Shown here: in pieces, positions 22,360 through 33,264 of the stretch
How the letters are laid out: every line of letters begins with the position of its first letter
How positions within the stretch are numbered: the first letter of the stretch is position 1
Made by a program: the position numbers and the translations under genes
The notes under the pieces: generated by a model
What the model was told of the DNA's origin: nothing
The model's input: only the letters and a program-made list of their open reading frames with translations
The model's database searches: none
Source of the DNA: Eleusine coracana subsp. coracana
Taxonomy: Eukaryota; Streptophyta; Magnoliopsida; Poales; Poaceae
DNA: 64,000 nucleotides
NCBI GenBank assembly: GCA_032690845.1
Contig: CM064429.1
Location: forward strand, 20,851,013-20,915,012
Direction of reading: 5' to 3'

Positions 22360-23340
22360 CTCAGTGAAATCACAGGCACTAGGTGACAGTGGAGAAGCCA
22401 AGGAGCTGTGCGGAGAAGCCGGGAAACAAAGTCAAGCGAGGACAAGGAGTTTCAGCTTTTGGACATAGCACGGATAGGGGTCAGTGGAGACCGGACTGTA
22501 TGGTCACTAGGAGAACAGGAATTCTAAAGAGAAGACTCAGCGAGGAATCTGCCTATGTTGGAAGCTGTAGAGACCGGACGGTCTGGTCTATACAGGACAG
22601 CGCAGGGCAGAGAGGAAGCGGCTCTGGAAGTGTTTCTGTAGTGGAGAGAGAAACTGACTGGATGGTCTAGTCAGTACAAAGATCAACAGTAGGCACAGCT
22701 GTTGGAGTTGATTCTGCAGTGACCGGACGGTCCGGTCAGGCAGTGACCGGACAGTCCGATCAGTACGCCTAGAAGGCTGATTTCGTGGAGCAATGGCTAG
22801 TAGGAGGTTGGAAGCCTATATATCTTCGTTGCTAGGGTCTTGGAGACCTCTCTTGGCCAGTGGAATTGCTTGGAGCATTTGGTGAGAGTCAAGAGGAAAA
22901 GAGGAGCGCACTAGGAGGAGATATTGCAAATCTTGAGAGTGCTAGTGAAAGTAACTTGAGCATTGATGCACATCTAAGGCTAGGGTATCCTTGAGAGTGT
23001 GATCTAGGTTCTTACTCTTGGTCTATGGTGAGACCTAGACCGGTTAGGTGTCAGTGATCGAGCCTATCGTGATCGGTTGTGAAGGCCGTCACACGTTTGT
23101 ACACGGTTTGAGCCCGTCGGTGAAAGGGGCATCAATAGTGAGTGCTTGTGTTGGCTCGGGGAGTCTGACAAGTTCTCGAGGGAGGTGAGCTTGTGCCTTG
23201 GTGGCAGCGGTGACGTGCACAGTGTCTTCACTCCTAGAGTGATTGCGGGCTCATGGGCGAGAACTCCACTTCGGGAGGTAGGGCTGAGAACGGTGCAGAC
23301 AAATCCCGTCCGTCCGGCTACCATTTTCCAAATTAACAGC
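22360..23340 (+). mobile_element. SIRE/Maximus-like LTR remnant with CCGGACGGTCCGG motifs
   Basis: It contains several 'gaccgga(c)ggtc(c)ggtc' imperfect palindromes (about 22486, 22570, 22720-22760), which in my experience are typical of high-copy panicoid Ty1/copia LTRs. The stretch 23222-23270 (gtgtcttcactcctagagtg and onward) recurs at 36187-36235, consistent with two LTR copies of one old element around 24-35 kb. The apparent ORF at 22383-22670 is not a known protein. Confidence 0.5.
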
Positions 23341-23927
23341 CTTGTTTTTATATTTTCAGAATAAAAACAGGATACTAAAAATTGGATGAAAATAGGATAT
23401 GAAAAAATGGAAATGGGATCGGAAACGGTTTGGGACTTTTCAGTCCGTTTAGACGGGATCCCGTTTCCAACCGGAAAATCCCATTTTTGCCTTCCACGGT
23501 TTCAACGCAGAGGCAAAATATTGGCCCAGTCCAGTCTAACTCCCCCACTATCCAACCCTAGCTCCCACGCCACCCAGGAACCCACACCCACCCATCGCCA
23601 CCTGCCTGCCTCCCTGGCTCCCTCCCTGTCCATGACCACTCATGAACGTCGCCTGCGGCCTGCCCGCGTCCCTCCCTCTCCCCGACCACCCGCCACCACC
23701 ACCGCCTGTGACCTTCCCGTCTCCCTCCGTCTCGTGGACCACCCACCGCCAACATCGCTTGTGGCCTTTCTGCCTCCCTCCCTCTCGCCGTCTCGCAGAC
23801 AACCTGCCGCCATCTCCCGCGCTTTGGATCTCGTCACATCCCTGTGCCTCCCTCCATCCGAAATGGTCGCGCGCCTCCTGCTCATTGCCACGAGTGCCTC
23901 CGTCGCCACCGTGCGCTTCAGTCGAAG

Positions 23928-23974
<47 letters not shown>

Positions 23975-24040
23975 GTGAGTGAGACCAGTCTGTGCGCTTC
24001 AATCGATTTGGTCAAAGGAATTAATTGATATATGAACCTA
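23341..24040. other. Unassigned DNA with hAT-like AAACGG motifs and a GC-rich block
   Basis: Positions 23360-23490 have repeated 'ggatgaaaa', 'ggaaacgg' and 'cccgtttcc' words, like the subterminal DNA of Ac/Ds-type hAT transposons. No terminal repeats are confirmed. Positions 23520-23930 are GC-rich with pseudo-open frames on both strands and no recognised domain. Confidence 0.35.
23931..23971. repeat. (GA)20 microsatellite
   Basis: An uninterrupted GA tract of about 41 bases, followed by a short GAGT run. It explains the Arg-Glu and Ser-Leu runs in the overlapping reading frames. Confidence 0.95.
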
Positions 24041-24056
24041 AAGGCCCTTGTTAGAG

Positions 24057-25083
24057 AGTGGATAAGTGACAACTCAAGTGACACATCCTCTTCCTCAAGC
24101 GATGATGAAGAAGTGGCCAACCTAGCCATGATCAAGATCACACTTCCACGAGCTCTTCCTCCACCTCCCATGTGCCTCATGGCCACGAGCCAACTTGGGG
24201 GAGAATAAGGATGAGAGCAGCGATGACAGCGATGATGAGGAGCTCTCATGTGTCGAGCTTTGGAGTATGCTTGAGCAAGCCCGTGACATCGCCGTCAAGA
24301 AATCCAAAATGTTGGATGTGGTAAGAAAAGAGTGTAAGTTGGCTAAGGACCATGTTGGTGTGCTTGAGAGTTAGTTCAAGGAACATGTCACATCTCATGA
24401 GGTCCTAAACAAGAGTTATGAAAAACTCAAGGGTGATCATGTAGAGCTACGTGAGAAGTACCAGGCCCTTGAACTTACTTTTGAGGCCATCAATGTGGAT
24501 GATCTTGCCTCTCCCTCCTCTAGTTCTTCTAAGAGTGATGCTTCTACTATGTGTGATGAACTAACCACCTCGGTCGAGGTTTCTTCTCTTGAGCCATTTG
24601 TTTTAGAGGAATATCACAAGCTGAAGGAAGAGAGGAAGATGGTGATGGACGGCTTTGAGAGGCTCACATATGGTAGAGCCATCCACAAGGAGATTCTTGG
24701 GAGAAACCTTGTGAACAATGCCTTCCGTCGAGGATTTGGCTCATATCCCGCTGCCATCGACATCATTGAAACGAGTGACACCATTCCTGCATGGATCAAA
24801 CCCCTACTCGCTGACGACTACTATTGCGAGAGATGTTGCAAGGATGGTCACACCATCAAGGATTGTCCTTTGGTGAGAAGTTCCATTGTTTTGCCTAACG
24901 CTAACTTGTTTCACGAGAACACACATTTCAAGTTTTTTAGGAACAAGGATGGCAAGGTGAAAGCAAAGGCTTTGGGACCACCAAACAAGAAGAGAAAGGT
25001 CAAGAGCATATGGGTGCCTAAGTGCATTGTTGATCTTGAGAGGTCAATGAAGTACAAGTGGGTGCCCAAGAACAAGACCTAGA
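24057..25083 (+). pseudogene. SIRE-like gag with CCHC zinc knuckle
   Basis: The 3' part (24495-25082, 195 codons) is open. It has a Ser-rich acidic start, a helical segment (EEYHKLKEERKMVMDGFERL), a CCHC knuckle (CERCCKDGHTIKDC, near residues 111-124) and a basic tail ending in repeated WVPK motifs. Upstream, 24057-24494 reads as the same protein with stops and frameshifts (SSDDSDDEELSCVELW, ARDIAVKKSKMLDVVRKE). This matches the gag style of grass SIRE/Maximus Ty1/copia elements as I remember it. No pol follows, so the element is deleted. Confidence 0.6.
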
Positions 25084-26199
25084 TGAAGGTGGTGGTGGTG
25101 GACCGGGAGCTTACTTGAAGATCAAGTGAATTCCACCACAAGTGACATGGACGTCAATTATATATCTACTCATGAGGGAGGTATCCGTGTTTTTTTTCTT
25201 GGTAGTTGTAGTGTGTTCTTTCTTGTCTTGCATTGCATGGTAATTAGGACTCCTCTGTGACTAGTATGCTTTGCATCCATGCATGTGTAAATAAATAAAA
25301 GAAAAACACATAAAAATTAGTCAATGTCTAACCCACTTAAGATAGCTATAAGCAAGGGGGAGTGCTTGAGATGGTAGTTTGGCTTCTCTCAGGGCAAGGG
25401 TATGGCTTATAGTGAGCAAGCTTGAGAGGGGTTCAAACTTGACATTGTTAGGTTTCCTTTGTGTCTTGTTTAATATTGCTTGCATTCACATGGCATGTTT
25501 ATTTTTGTTGCATGTGTAAAATGCTTGTTGCATGCATCATATAGGAAACACAAAGGAGGCTTGTCACATTTGGAGAAATTTGTGCCTCATGATACATATG
25601 AAATTACATCTCCACAAGTGTGACCAAAGGAAAGGATTATGCTTCATGCCCATTGAGCAAGCTCTTATGAACTCCGAGGTTAACCCACTCGCGCGGTTCA
25701 TGGACTAAGACTCATACATACCCATTTGGTTCTTAATTGCCTTGGTTCTTTTTTGCTCGATTCTTCATTTGGCATTTGCGAAAATTATAAGGCCATATAG
25801 GGCCACTATTTAAAAAGGAGTGTTTAAGAGCTCCCTTCATGCTCCACATGCAGTGTTTATTTGTGTGTTTAGTGAGGGCACTTGGAAAAACGAAGAAATT
25901 TCTTGATTCTGCGAAATTTCCTGTAGTGACCGTACCGTCCGATCTTCAGACCGTACAGTCCGGTCAGTGCCAACGGGCACAGTGTTCTGTGGAGTCTGGT
26001 CATAGAGACTAGATAGAACAGTCCTAGTGACCGGACCGTCTGGTCTATATGGAGTGCCAACAGACCCAGAGCAGACCGAACCATCCGATCCAGAGACCGT
26101 ACTGTCCAGTCACTATGATGCTTGAAACACGAGATTCGCTTTCTTCAGTGACCGTTGATACGTCCTTCATGCGATCTCAGTCATCGATCTATTTGACCG
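25084..26199 (+). other. Non-coding remnant between gag-like and extra ORF
   Basis: No gene. Positions 25920-26115 carry another cluster of 'gaccgtaccgtccgatc'-type motifs like those at 22.5 kb. The expected protease, integrase, RT and RNase H of a Ty1/copia element are absent here, implying a large internal deletion. Confidence 0.45.
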
Positions 26200-27080
26200 A
26201 GGTCAACATATCCATCGAGACTTCATCTCTTTCTTTCTGAATGCTGAGAACACGCTCTGGCCGCCGCCACATATTTCGCCATCGAGGACGCCATCGCCGC
26301 CGTAGGCCTCCCGCCTCGCCCCCGAGCCGATGAGCCACCTCACTGTGACCCCGCTCCAGCGCAACTGCACTGTCGCTCGCCCTCATGCTCCACCCACTCG
26401 CGCCACGCCCGCGCGCAAGCCCTAACACCGTCGCCGCCGACTGTTGCCGTCTCCACCACCGCAGCTCCGCTGTGCAGCTTGCTTTCACACCCGCGCTGCT
26501 GCCTTGCCTTCTCCCACACGCGTTCTCTACACACAGAGTCAAGCTCCACCTCCGATTAGGGCAAAGTTGTACCTTCTCCCACCTCCATTGCCGGCGAGCC
26601 CAAGTTTGAGTCTTTCGGCAATAGGTCGCATGTTCTTCGGTATTCGACTTCGATTCTCCCTCCAGGGTATTGTGCCTATCTTCCATTCATCAATCATGCC
26701 CTAAATTTCAAGCATTTTACCTTAATTGATGCAATTGGATTAATAGCCCATGTTTAGTTGCATTAATTAGGATTAATTGGCTCAACCTAGTTTGGAATTA
26801 ATTCCATGCCTATGAGTTAATAGTAATTCTAGGGTTTGTCTCTTGTTTAGTCTACAGTTAGATTTATTGCCTGCACACTAGATGACTCGCACTAGCCACA
26901 TATAGTCGATGATCACTATTGTTACTTTCCATATTTGTCTACTGATCATGTCCTTCATTCAGTGCTAGAATTTCTATTGCGCATTCTTACCTAGCGGTGC
27001 TTTGCTTGTAGATTTATATAGGTTCTATGCTTATCCTGTCTATACCTACGTGCGTGCAGTGACAGTTCTAGTCAGCAGAG
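26200..27080 (+). other. GC-rich leader followed by intron-like DNA
   Basis: GC-rich DNA to about 26620 is followed by AT-rich, T-rich sequence ending in 'gcgtgcag' just before the ATG at 27081. This looks like a 5' leader with an intron before the downstream ORF. The frames at 26385-26704 and on the minus strand have no recognisable domain. Confidence 0.35.
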
Positions 27081-27138
27081 ATGGCAGGAGCAGGTGATCA
27101 GGACAAGGGAAAGGGTAAGGTGATAGAGAAGCCCAGAG
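27081..27138 (+). pseudogene. Start of the extra (env-position) ORF of the SIRE-like element
   Basis: The ATG at 27081 opens MAGAGDQDKGKGKVIEKPR and runs straight into the CRM-like element. Removing the insertion at its CAGAG duplication continues the frame in basic sequence at 33905 (GKKRTRLDRESERARQ), so the ORF was interrupted at about codon 20. Function unknown. Confidence 0.6.
27134..27138. repeat. Target-site duplication CAGAG, left copy
   Basis: Identical to 33905-33909. This shows that the inserted unit is 27139-33904 including both 640-bp LTRs. Confidence 0.88.
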
Positions 27139-27778
27139 TGATAGGTGTAGAGCGCCCGATCTTTCGGCGAGTGGAGATAACTTCGATTTGGTGGATGTTG
27201 ACCCTCACGATCCGACTATGACGAGCAAGCCGAAGCGCCAATGCAATCACTGAACCAACTTCCGGAGGATATTAACCTTGCGGTAAACAAGATCAACCTG
27301 ATCACGAGGATCAATTCTTACGCGCAATCGAAGAACGAGCAAGAATTAGAGGCGAGCAATCTGATATATTGCACGAAGATGGAGTTCTAAATCACGTCGA
27401 GAGACAGATGTATAGCTAAGCTAAACTTAAAACAAAACTCGAAGAATGCAAGGGGCGCAGCCCTTGACTATATAGGGGGGGGGACGAGGCATCTAGGGCC
27501 GGCTGAAGTGGAGAGGCGCGCGGTGGAGAGGGAGTCGCGTGACTTGGGCCACGTGGGCCTTCGGGCGGCATCATCCTGGGCCGTCGTTCCATAGCATCAA
27601 AACCGTCTTCAATTCCTGGGCTCGAGCTCTAGTGATTGGGCCCTTGTACGTCGTCATCTCGTTAGAAGATGGATCCGTAACTCGAGGAGGCGCGACGACG
27701 AGAGGTGGAGGCGTGACAACTTGGTTTGGCGCGCCATCTTCCGTCGTCATTATTCGTATGTCATTGATGTCCTCATCA
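27139..27778 (-). repeat. 3' LTR of the CRM-like element
   Basis: 640 bp. Displayed on the plus strand it begins TGATAGGTG and ends CCTCATCA. The last 69 or so codons of pol lie inside it, ending with a TGA at 27571. The PPT abuts its right edge. Confidence 0.9.
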
Positions 27779-29097
27779 TCCTCCCCTTCTTGAAGTGAAG
27801 TCGTCCTCGACTGTAACTCATCATCCTCACTCAAGTATGGTTTCAAATATGCAACATTAAAACTAGTGGAAACACCAAACTCCATGGGCAAGTCAAGAAC
27901 ATAAGCATTATCGTTAATCTTGGTTAGCACTTTAAAAGGACCAGCAGCACGAGGCATCAGTTTAGAACGACGCAAAGTAGGAAATCTATCTTTACGCAAG
28001 TGCAACCAAACCAAATCACCAGGTTCAAAAGAAATATGTTTTCTACCTTTACTACCAGCAACTTGATACTTTTTATTAGCAACGGCAATGTTGTGTTGTG
28101 TTTCTTCATGCAATTGTTTCATGTGATCAATATGAGCAAGAGCATCAAGATGTAGTTCATCTTCAGCATCAATAGCAAACAAATCAATAGGCGCCTTAGG
28201 AACATAGCCATAAACAACCTCAAAAGGACACATCTTAGTGGCAGAATGTGTAGCACGATTATAAGCAAATTCAACATGAGGTAAACAATCTTCCCAACCT
28301 CTCAAATTTTTATCTAGAACAGCTCTAAGCATAGCAGACAAAGTTCTATTTGCTACCTCAGTTTGCCCATCAGTTTGAGGATGACAAGTAGTACTAAACA
28401 GCAGCTTAGTTCCTAATTTATTCCAAAGAGAACGCCAAAAATGACTAAGAAACTTAGCATCACGATCAGAGACAATTGTTTTAGGAATTCCATGCAATCT
28501 AACAATCTCTCTAAAGAACAATTCAGCAATATTTGAGACATCATCAGTTTTATGACAAGGTATAAAGTGAGCCATTTTAGAGAAACGATCAACAACCACA
28601 AAAATACTGTCCCTCCCCTTCTTAGTGTGAGGCAATCCCAAAACAAAATCCATCAAAATATCATACCAATGAGAAGAGGGAACAGGCAAGGGCATATACA
28701 AACCATGATTACCCAAACGAGATTTAGCTTTTTGACATGTAGTACAGCGTGCAACAAGGCGCTCAACATCACGGCACATCCGTGGCCATAAGAAATGGTC
28801 GGCCAACACCTCATGTGTCTTTAAAACGCCGAAGTGACCCATAAGACCACCTCCATGCGCCTTCTGTAACAACAAAAGACGAACCGAGCTAGCTAAAATA
28901 CACAGCTTGTTAGCACGAAACAAGAACCCATCCTGCATATGAAATTTGCCCGAAGGTTTGCCATCCTTAAAATGCCTCATAATATCTCGAAAATCAGCAT
29001 CATTCACATATTGATCTTTCAAAGCTTGCAAACCAAATATTTTAAAGTCTAATTGGGACAGCATCACATAACGACGAGACAAAGCATCGGCAATCAC
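27571..29097 (-). pseudogene. CRM-like pol: end of RNase H, integrase and C-terminal tail
   Basis: A long frame from IADALSRR (end of RNase H) through the HHCC finger (AHGGGLMGHFG, CTTCQKAK), catalytic D (MDFVLGLP), D (IVSDRDAKF) and E (TDGQTEVAN), then FNVAYLKPYL and a proline-rich tail with YKGPITRARAQELKTV. The tail is where CRM elements carry a targeting motif. The frame crosses from the internal region into the 3' LTR at 27778. A TAA just upstream (29098-29100), where Glu is expected, separates it from the RT block. Confidence 0.9.
27779..27791 (-). other. Polypurine tract
   Basis: Minus strand AAGAAGGGGAGGA immediately before LTR start TGATG. It also codes for pol residues (QEGEDDED region), so the priming site is within the reading frame. 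Confidence 0.82.
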
Positions 29098-29100
29098 ATT

Positions 29101-29958
29101 TTACTTCCCGTTTTTATGTTTAATGATGTATGGAAAAGATTCAATAAATTCAACCCATTTAGCATGACGACGATTCAGATTAGTTTGGGTTCTAATATGT
29201 TTCAAAGCCTCATGATCAGAATGAATAATAAATTCGCGAGGCCATAAATAATGCTTCCATGTTTGTAAAGTTCTTACTAAAGCATAAAGTTCTTTATCAT
29301 AAGTGGAATATTTAAGAGCAGCACCACTTAACTTCTCACTAAAATAAGCAATGGGTTTATGATCTTGCAACAAAACAGCACCCAAACCAATTCCACTAGC
29401 ATCACATTCCAATTCAAACACTTTATCAAAATTAGGCAATTGTAAGAGAGGAGCATGAGTTAACCGTTCCTTTAAAGTGTTGAATGCGTCGTCTTGTGGT
29501 GTGCCCCACTCAAATGGCGCACCCTTCTTGGTCAGCTCATGTAATAGTGCAGCAATAGAACTGAAATCCCGCACAAAACGATGATAGAAGCCTGCAAGAC
29601 CAAGAAAACTGCGAACCTGTGTGACCATCGTCGGTTGGGGCCAACTCTGAATGGCGTCCACCTTGCTGCTATCCACCTCAATACCCTGTGGAGTAACAAC
29701 ATATCCAAGAAACGAAACACGTTGCGTGCAAAAAGTGCATTTTTCCATGTTCCTAAACAAGTGAGCAGCATGCAAAGCATCAAAAACAGCACGCAAATGA
29801 TCTAAATGCTCATTCATGGATTTGCTGTATTTAAGGATATCATCAAAATAGACAACAACAAATATTCCAATGAAAGGCCGAAGAACTTCATTCATTAAGC
29901 GCATAAAAGTGCTAGGAGCATTAGACAATCCAAACGGCATAACCATCCATTCATACAA
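29101..29958 (-). pseudogene. CRM-like reverse transcriptase C-terminal half and RNase H
   Basis: It opens YEWMVMPFGLSNAPSTFMR, the RT palm, with the catalytic box VVYFDDILKYS near residue 40, followed by the thumb (SFLGLAGFYHRFV) and RNase H (ELECDASGIGLGAVLLQ, HSDHEALKHI). It is in frame with both neighbouring blocks, from which it is separated by a TGA (Trp expected) upstream and a TAA downstream. Confidence 0.88.
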
Positions 29959-29985
29959 GCCAAATTTAGTTTTAAAAGCCGTTTT

Positions 29986-31317
29986 TCATTCATCTCCTAA
30001 TTTCATTCTTATCTGATGATAACCACTACGCAAATCAACCTTAGAGAAAATTGTGGCACCACTAAGTTCATCAAGCATATCATCAAGGCGTGGTATAGGA
30101 TATCGATAACGAATTGTAATATTGTTAATTGCACGGCAATCTACACACATACGCCAAGAACCATCTTTCTTAGGAACAAGAAAAACTGGAACCGAACAAG
30201 GGCTGAGAGACTCATGAATGTAACCTTTATCAAGCAATGCCTGCACTTGACGCTGAATTTCTTTCGTCTCCTCAGGATTTGTGCGGTATGGGGCGCGATT
30301 AGGGAGCTGTTCGCCTGGAATTAAATCAATCTGATGTTCTATGCCACGAATAGGAGGAAGGCCCGGTGGCAATTCAGCGGGAAAAACATCTTTATAGTCC
30401 TGCAAAAGGTTGGCAATAGCAGAAGGAATATGCAACATAGGCGCCTCATCTAGTGAAACAAGCATACGAGAGCAAACTAGCGCATAGCAAAGCAGATTAG
30501 CATCATGTAATTCATCAAAATCAGCACGTGTAGCAAGCAAGATAGGGTTATTCAATTTGATCTCATGTTGAACAGGTGCAACAGGAGGCGATGTAACCAA
30601 TTTTGCAGCTTTTGTCGCTCGAGCAATATCATCTTTAAGAACTTGTTCAGGTGTCATAGGATGAATAACAATTTTCTGACCCTTAAACATGAAGGAATAA
30701 TAATTGGAGCGACCATGATGAACACTATCAACATCATATTGCCAAGGACGGCCAAGCAACAAAGAGCATGCTTCCATTGGAACAACATCACAATCTACAA
30801 AATCAGAATAGGCGCCAAGAGAGAAAGGAACACGTACCGAGCTCGTTACCTTTATTTTGCCGCCATCATTAAGCCATTGAACGTGATAAGGATGTGGATG
30901 CTTCCTTGTTGGCAATGACAACTGCTCCACCAAGGTCGTACTAGCTAAATTGTTGCAACTGCCACCATCGATGATTATACGGACCGCTCGTTCTTGCACA
31001 ACGCCTTTGATATGAAAAATGTTCTGGCGCTGATGCTTTTCATCCTGAACGACCTGTGTACTCAGAACACGCTGCACAACAAGAGTGGCATACCTATCGG
31101 CGGCACTAGAGTCGACATGAAGCTCCGTATTATCTGCATGATTTGTGGCAAGCATAGTCTGCTGAATATCCTCAGAATCACTAGCAGAAGAATACCCACC
31201 ATCATCACGAATCAACATAGTTCGTTTATTTGGACAATCGCGTATCACATGACCAAATCCTCGGCAACGGTGACACTGAATATCACGAGCTCGTCCAGAC
31301 GACGAGGAGGATGGCAC
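29986..31317 (-). pseudogene. CRM-like nucleocapsid, protease and reverse transcriptase N-terminal half
   Basis: Near residue 15 is an intact CCHC knuckle (CHRCRGFGHVIRDC). The protease motif near residue 112 is IIDGGSCNNLAS, a variant of the usual D-S/T-G that I recall from this group. RT begins with LDKGYIHESLSPC, and has KKDGSWRMCVDCRAIN and KVDLRSGYHQIRM. It is frame-shifted relative to the gag block at 31355, and ends at a TGA in place of Trp. Confidence 0.88.
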
Positions 31318-31354
31318 GATCGAGGCAGATTTGGCCGTGGATGGAGCACTCGAC

Positions 31355-32302
31355 TTAGACGTGGTCGAGGAGTGGTCGCGCGACGTGGAAGGAGGTGTCG
31401 ACTGAAGGCGTCTTGGACCCTACAAAAATGTTAGGTCTTGACGAAGATTGTCGATCCTGCACTTCACGTTCAGCTTTACAAGCATATTCAAATAAGGTGG
31501 TCATATCATCATAATGCTTATAATCAAGAATATTCTGAATTTCACGATTTAACCCACCCCTAAAGCGAGCCATAGCAGCATCATCCAGTTCAACTAAACC
31601 ACAGCGAATCATACCCTTTTGCAAAGCTTGATAATAATCCTCTACGGAAAGTGAACCTTGTTGAAAACGTTGCATTTGATTAAGCAAATCTCTAGCATAA
31701 TATGACGGCACAAAACGATGACACATAGCAGCTTTTAATGCCGTCCAAGTGGCTGGAATATTATCAGGATATCTTTGTCTATACTCACGCCACCAAAATA
31801 AAGCAAATTCAGTAAATTCACTAATAGTAGCCTTAACTTGTAAATTAGCAGGAATATCATGGCATGCAAAGTTTTGTTCAACCTCTAATTCCCAATCAAG
31901 ATAAGCGCCCGGATCATATTTGCCATTAAAAGTGGGAATATGAAATTTTATTTTGGCAAAAGAATCATTAATGGGAACACGTACCCTACGAGCACAACCA
32001 CGGCGATTGTCGTCGTCCTGCTTGGTGTCGGCGCCGTAGTCACATGCATTTTGCAACTCCGTGAGCAGCGTCATCATGGTCCCAAGCTGCGTCAACATGG
32101 CCTCAAGACGAGTCATGATCGTCACGAGCGTGATGCGGGCAGCCGTATCAGCGAGGTCCAGTTGATCAAAACGCTCATTTGACGAAGTGACCGTACAGTC
32201 AAGTCTCTCGTGCATCGTCTTCATGTCGTTTTGTAGACCATCTACCTGTGCCTGGATATCCTGGAGGGTGAGCTCCTCCAACTTCGAGCTGTTTTCTGTC
32301 AT
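31355..32302 (-). pseudogene. CRM-like Gag, N-terminal and capsid region
   Basis: 315 codons from the ATG at 32302 (MTENSSKLEELTLQDIQ). A coiled-coil N-terminus of about 90 residues is followed by the retrotransposon gag core (FNGKYDPGAYLDWELEVEQ, FALFWWREYRQ, LLNQMQRFQQGSLSVEDYY). The frame goes off near 31420 by a frameshift, after which the zinc-knuckle part is in another frame. Upstream is a leader of about 0.95 kb. Confidence 0.88.
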
Positions 32303-33248
32303 AGAAACACAAGCAATACAAAAAGCGGGATCCTACAACGAGAGGTGAGTGGTGGATGAAAAGCTCAATCAAAAAGCTGTTATCAAATTCTTACCCGTCC
32401 TTACCAAGCACGCAAGCGTGAACTGCAACCACAGGTAAAACTGGTGGAAGATTGGAGGAGCGATTGCGTGGTGAAACAAAAACCTGCTCGTAGTAGAAAA
32501 TTTGTGGGGCTGGGAGGCTGCACTCAATCCAAAGGTTAGCACAATTCAAACAATAACTGTAAAGCTGAATAATGGTGCTAAACGCGAAAAGATTGCTGCC
32601 GGTACAAGTGCAAGAGGAAGGAAGAAGGATCAAAACAAAGTGCAGCAAGAACGTGTCGCCTGTGTTGCTCGGCCGCTCTTTCTTTTTTCTTTTTTTTTCT
32701 TTCTTTTCTTTCTTTTTTTTTGATACGTTTTTCTAAAAATATAAACAATGAGACCTCAAATGAGCAATTAAGCACAAGTGCTTTTTTTTTAGGCAGGGGT
32801 AGAACGGTAATTAAAAGAGTAGGGACAAATGAAACCGAGCAGAAACAAACACAGGGCGAGGCGAGCGGGTTATGACGTAACCGAGTAGGACTCGATCGGT
32901 GAGGCAGTGATTGACCCGGACACACGGTGCAGCGGAAAATCTTGGCAAACGATCGGCTGACCACAACTTGGCAAGCGATCGGCCAAGTAGGAGAGCGAGA
33001 CGGGGTAAACAGATGCGGTGGAAAGCAAACTGTGGTGGTGAAACATGCGGCACGACGGAAGGATACAATGATGATAGGAAGAAAACAATGAAACACAGTG
33101 TACCAGCAACGATCAAAAGCGAAAGCACAAAAACTCAACAACGCAAATTATTGAACGAAAGTGCGAGGCTCAAAACCGTACTGGGGTAAACTTTTTTTTT
33201 GTAGTTTTCGGTTTATGTGGACTTGGATAAAACTCACCGAGAAACACT
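32303..33248 (-). mobile_element. CRM-like 5' leader
   Basis: Non-coding leader between PBS and gag. It includes a long pyrimidine-rich, T-dominated tract on the plus strand (32686-32721), A-rich on the coding strand. The apparent ORFs at 32391-33189 are leader sequence and have no protein homology that I recognise. Confidence 0.7.
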
Positions 33249-33262
33249 GGAATCTGATACCA
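33249..33262 (-). other. Primer-binding site
   Basis: Minus strand TGGTATCAGATTCC, two bases inside the 5' LTR. The first ten bases match the initiator tRNA-Met complement; the remaining ones differ from the usual GCC. Confidence 0.78.
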
Positions 33263-33264
33263 CT

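Noticed and set aside
23386..23982. 198-codon plus-strand ORF and long minus-strand ORFs
   Set aside because: Composition-driven, Pro/Arg/Ser-rich, and ending in a GA microsatellite. No exon-like structure or domain.
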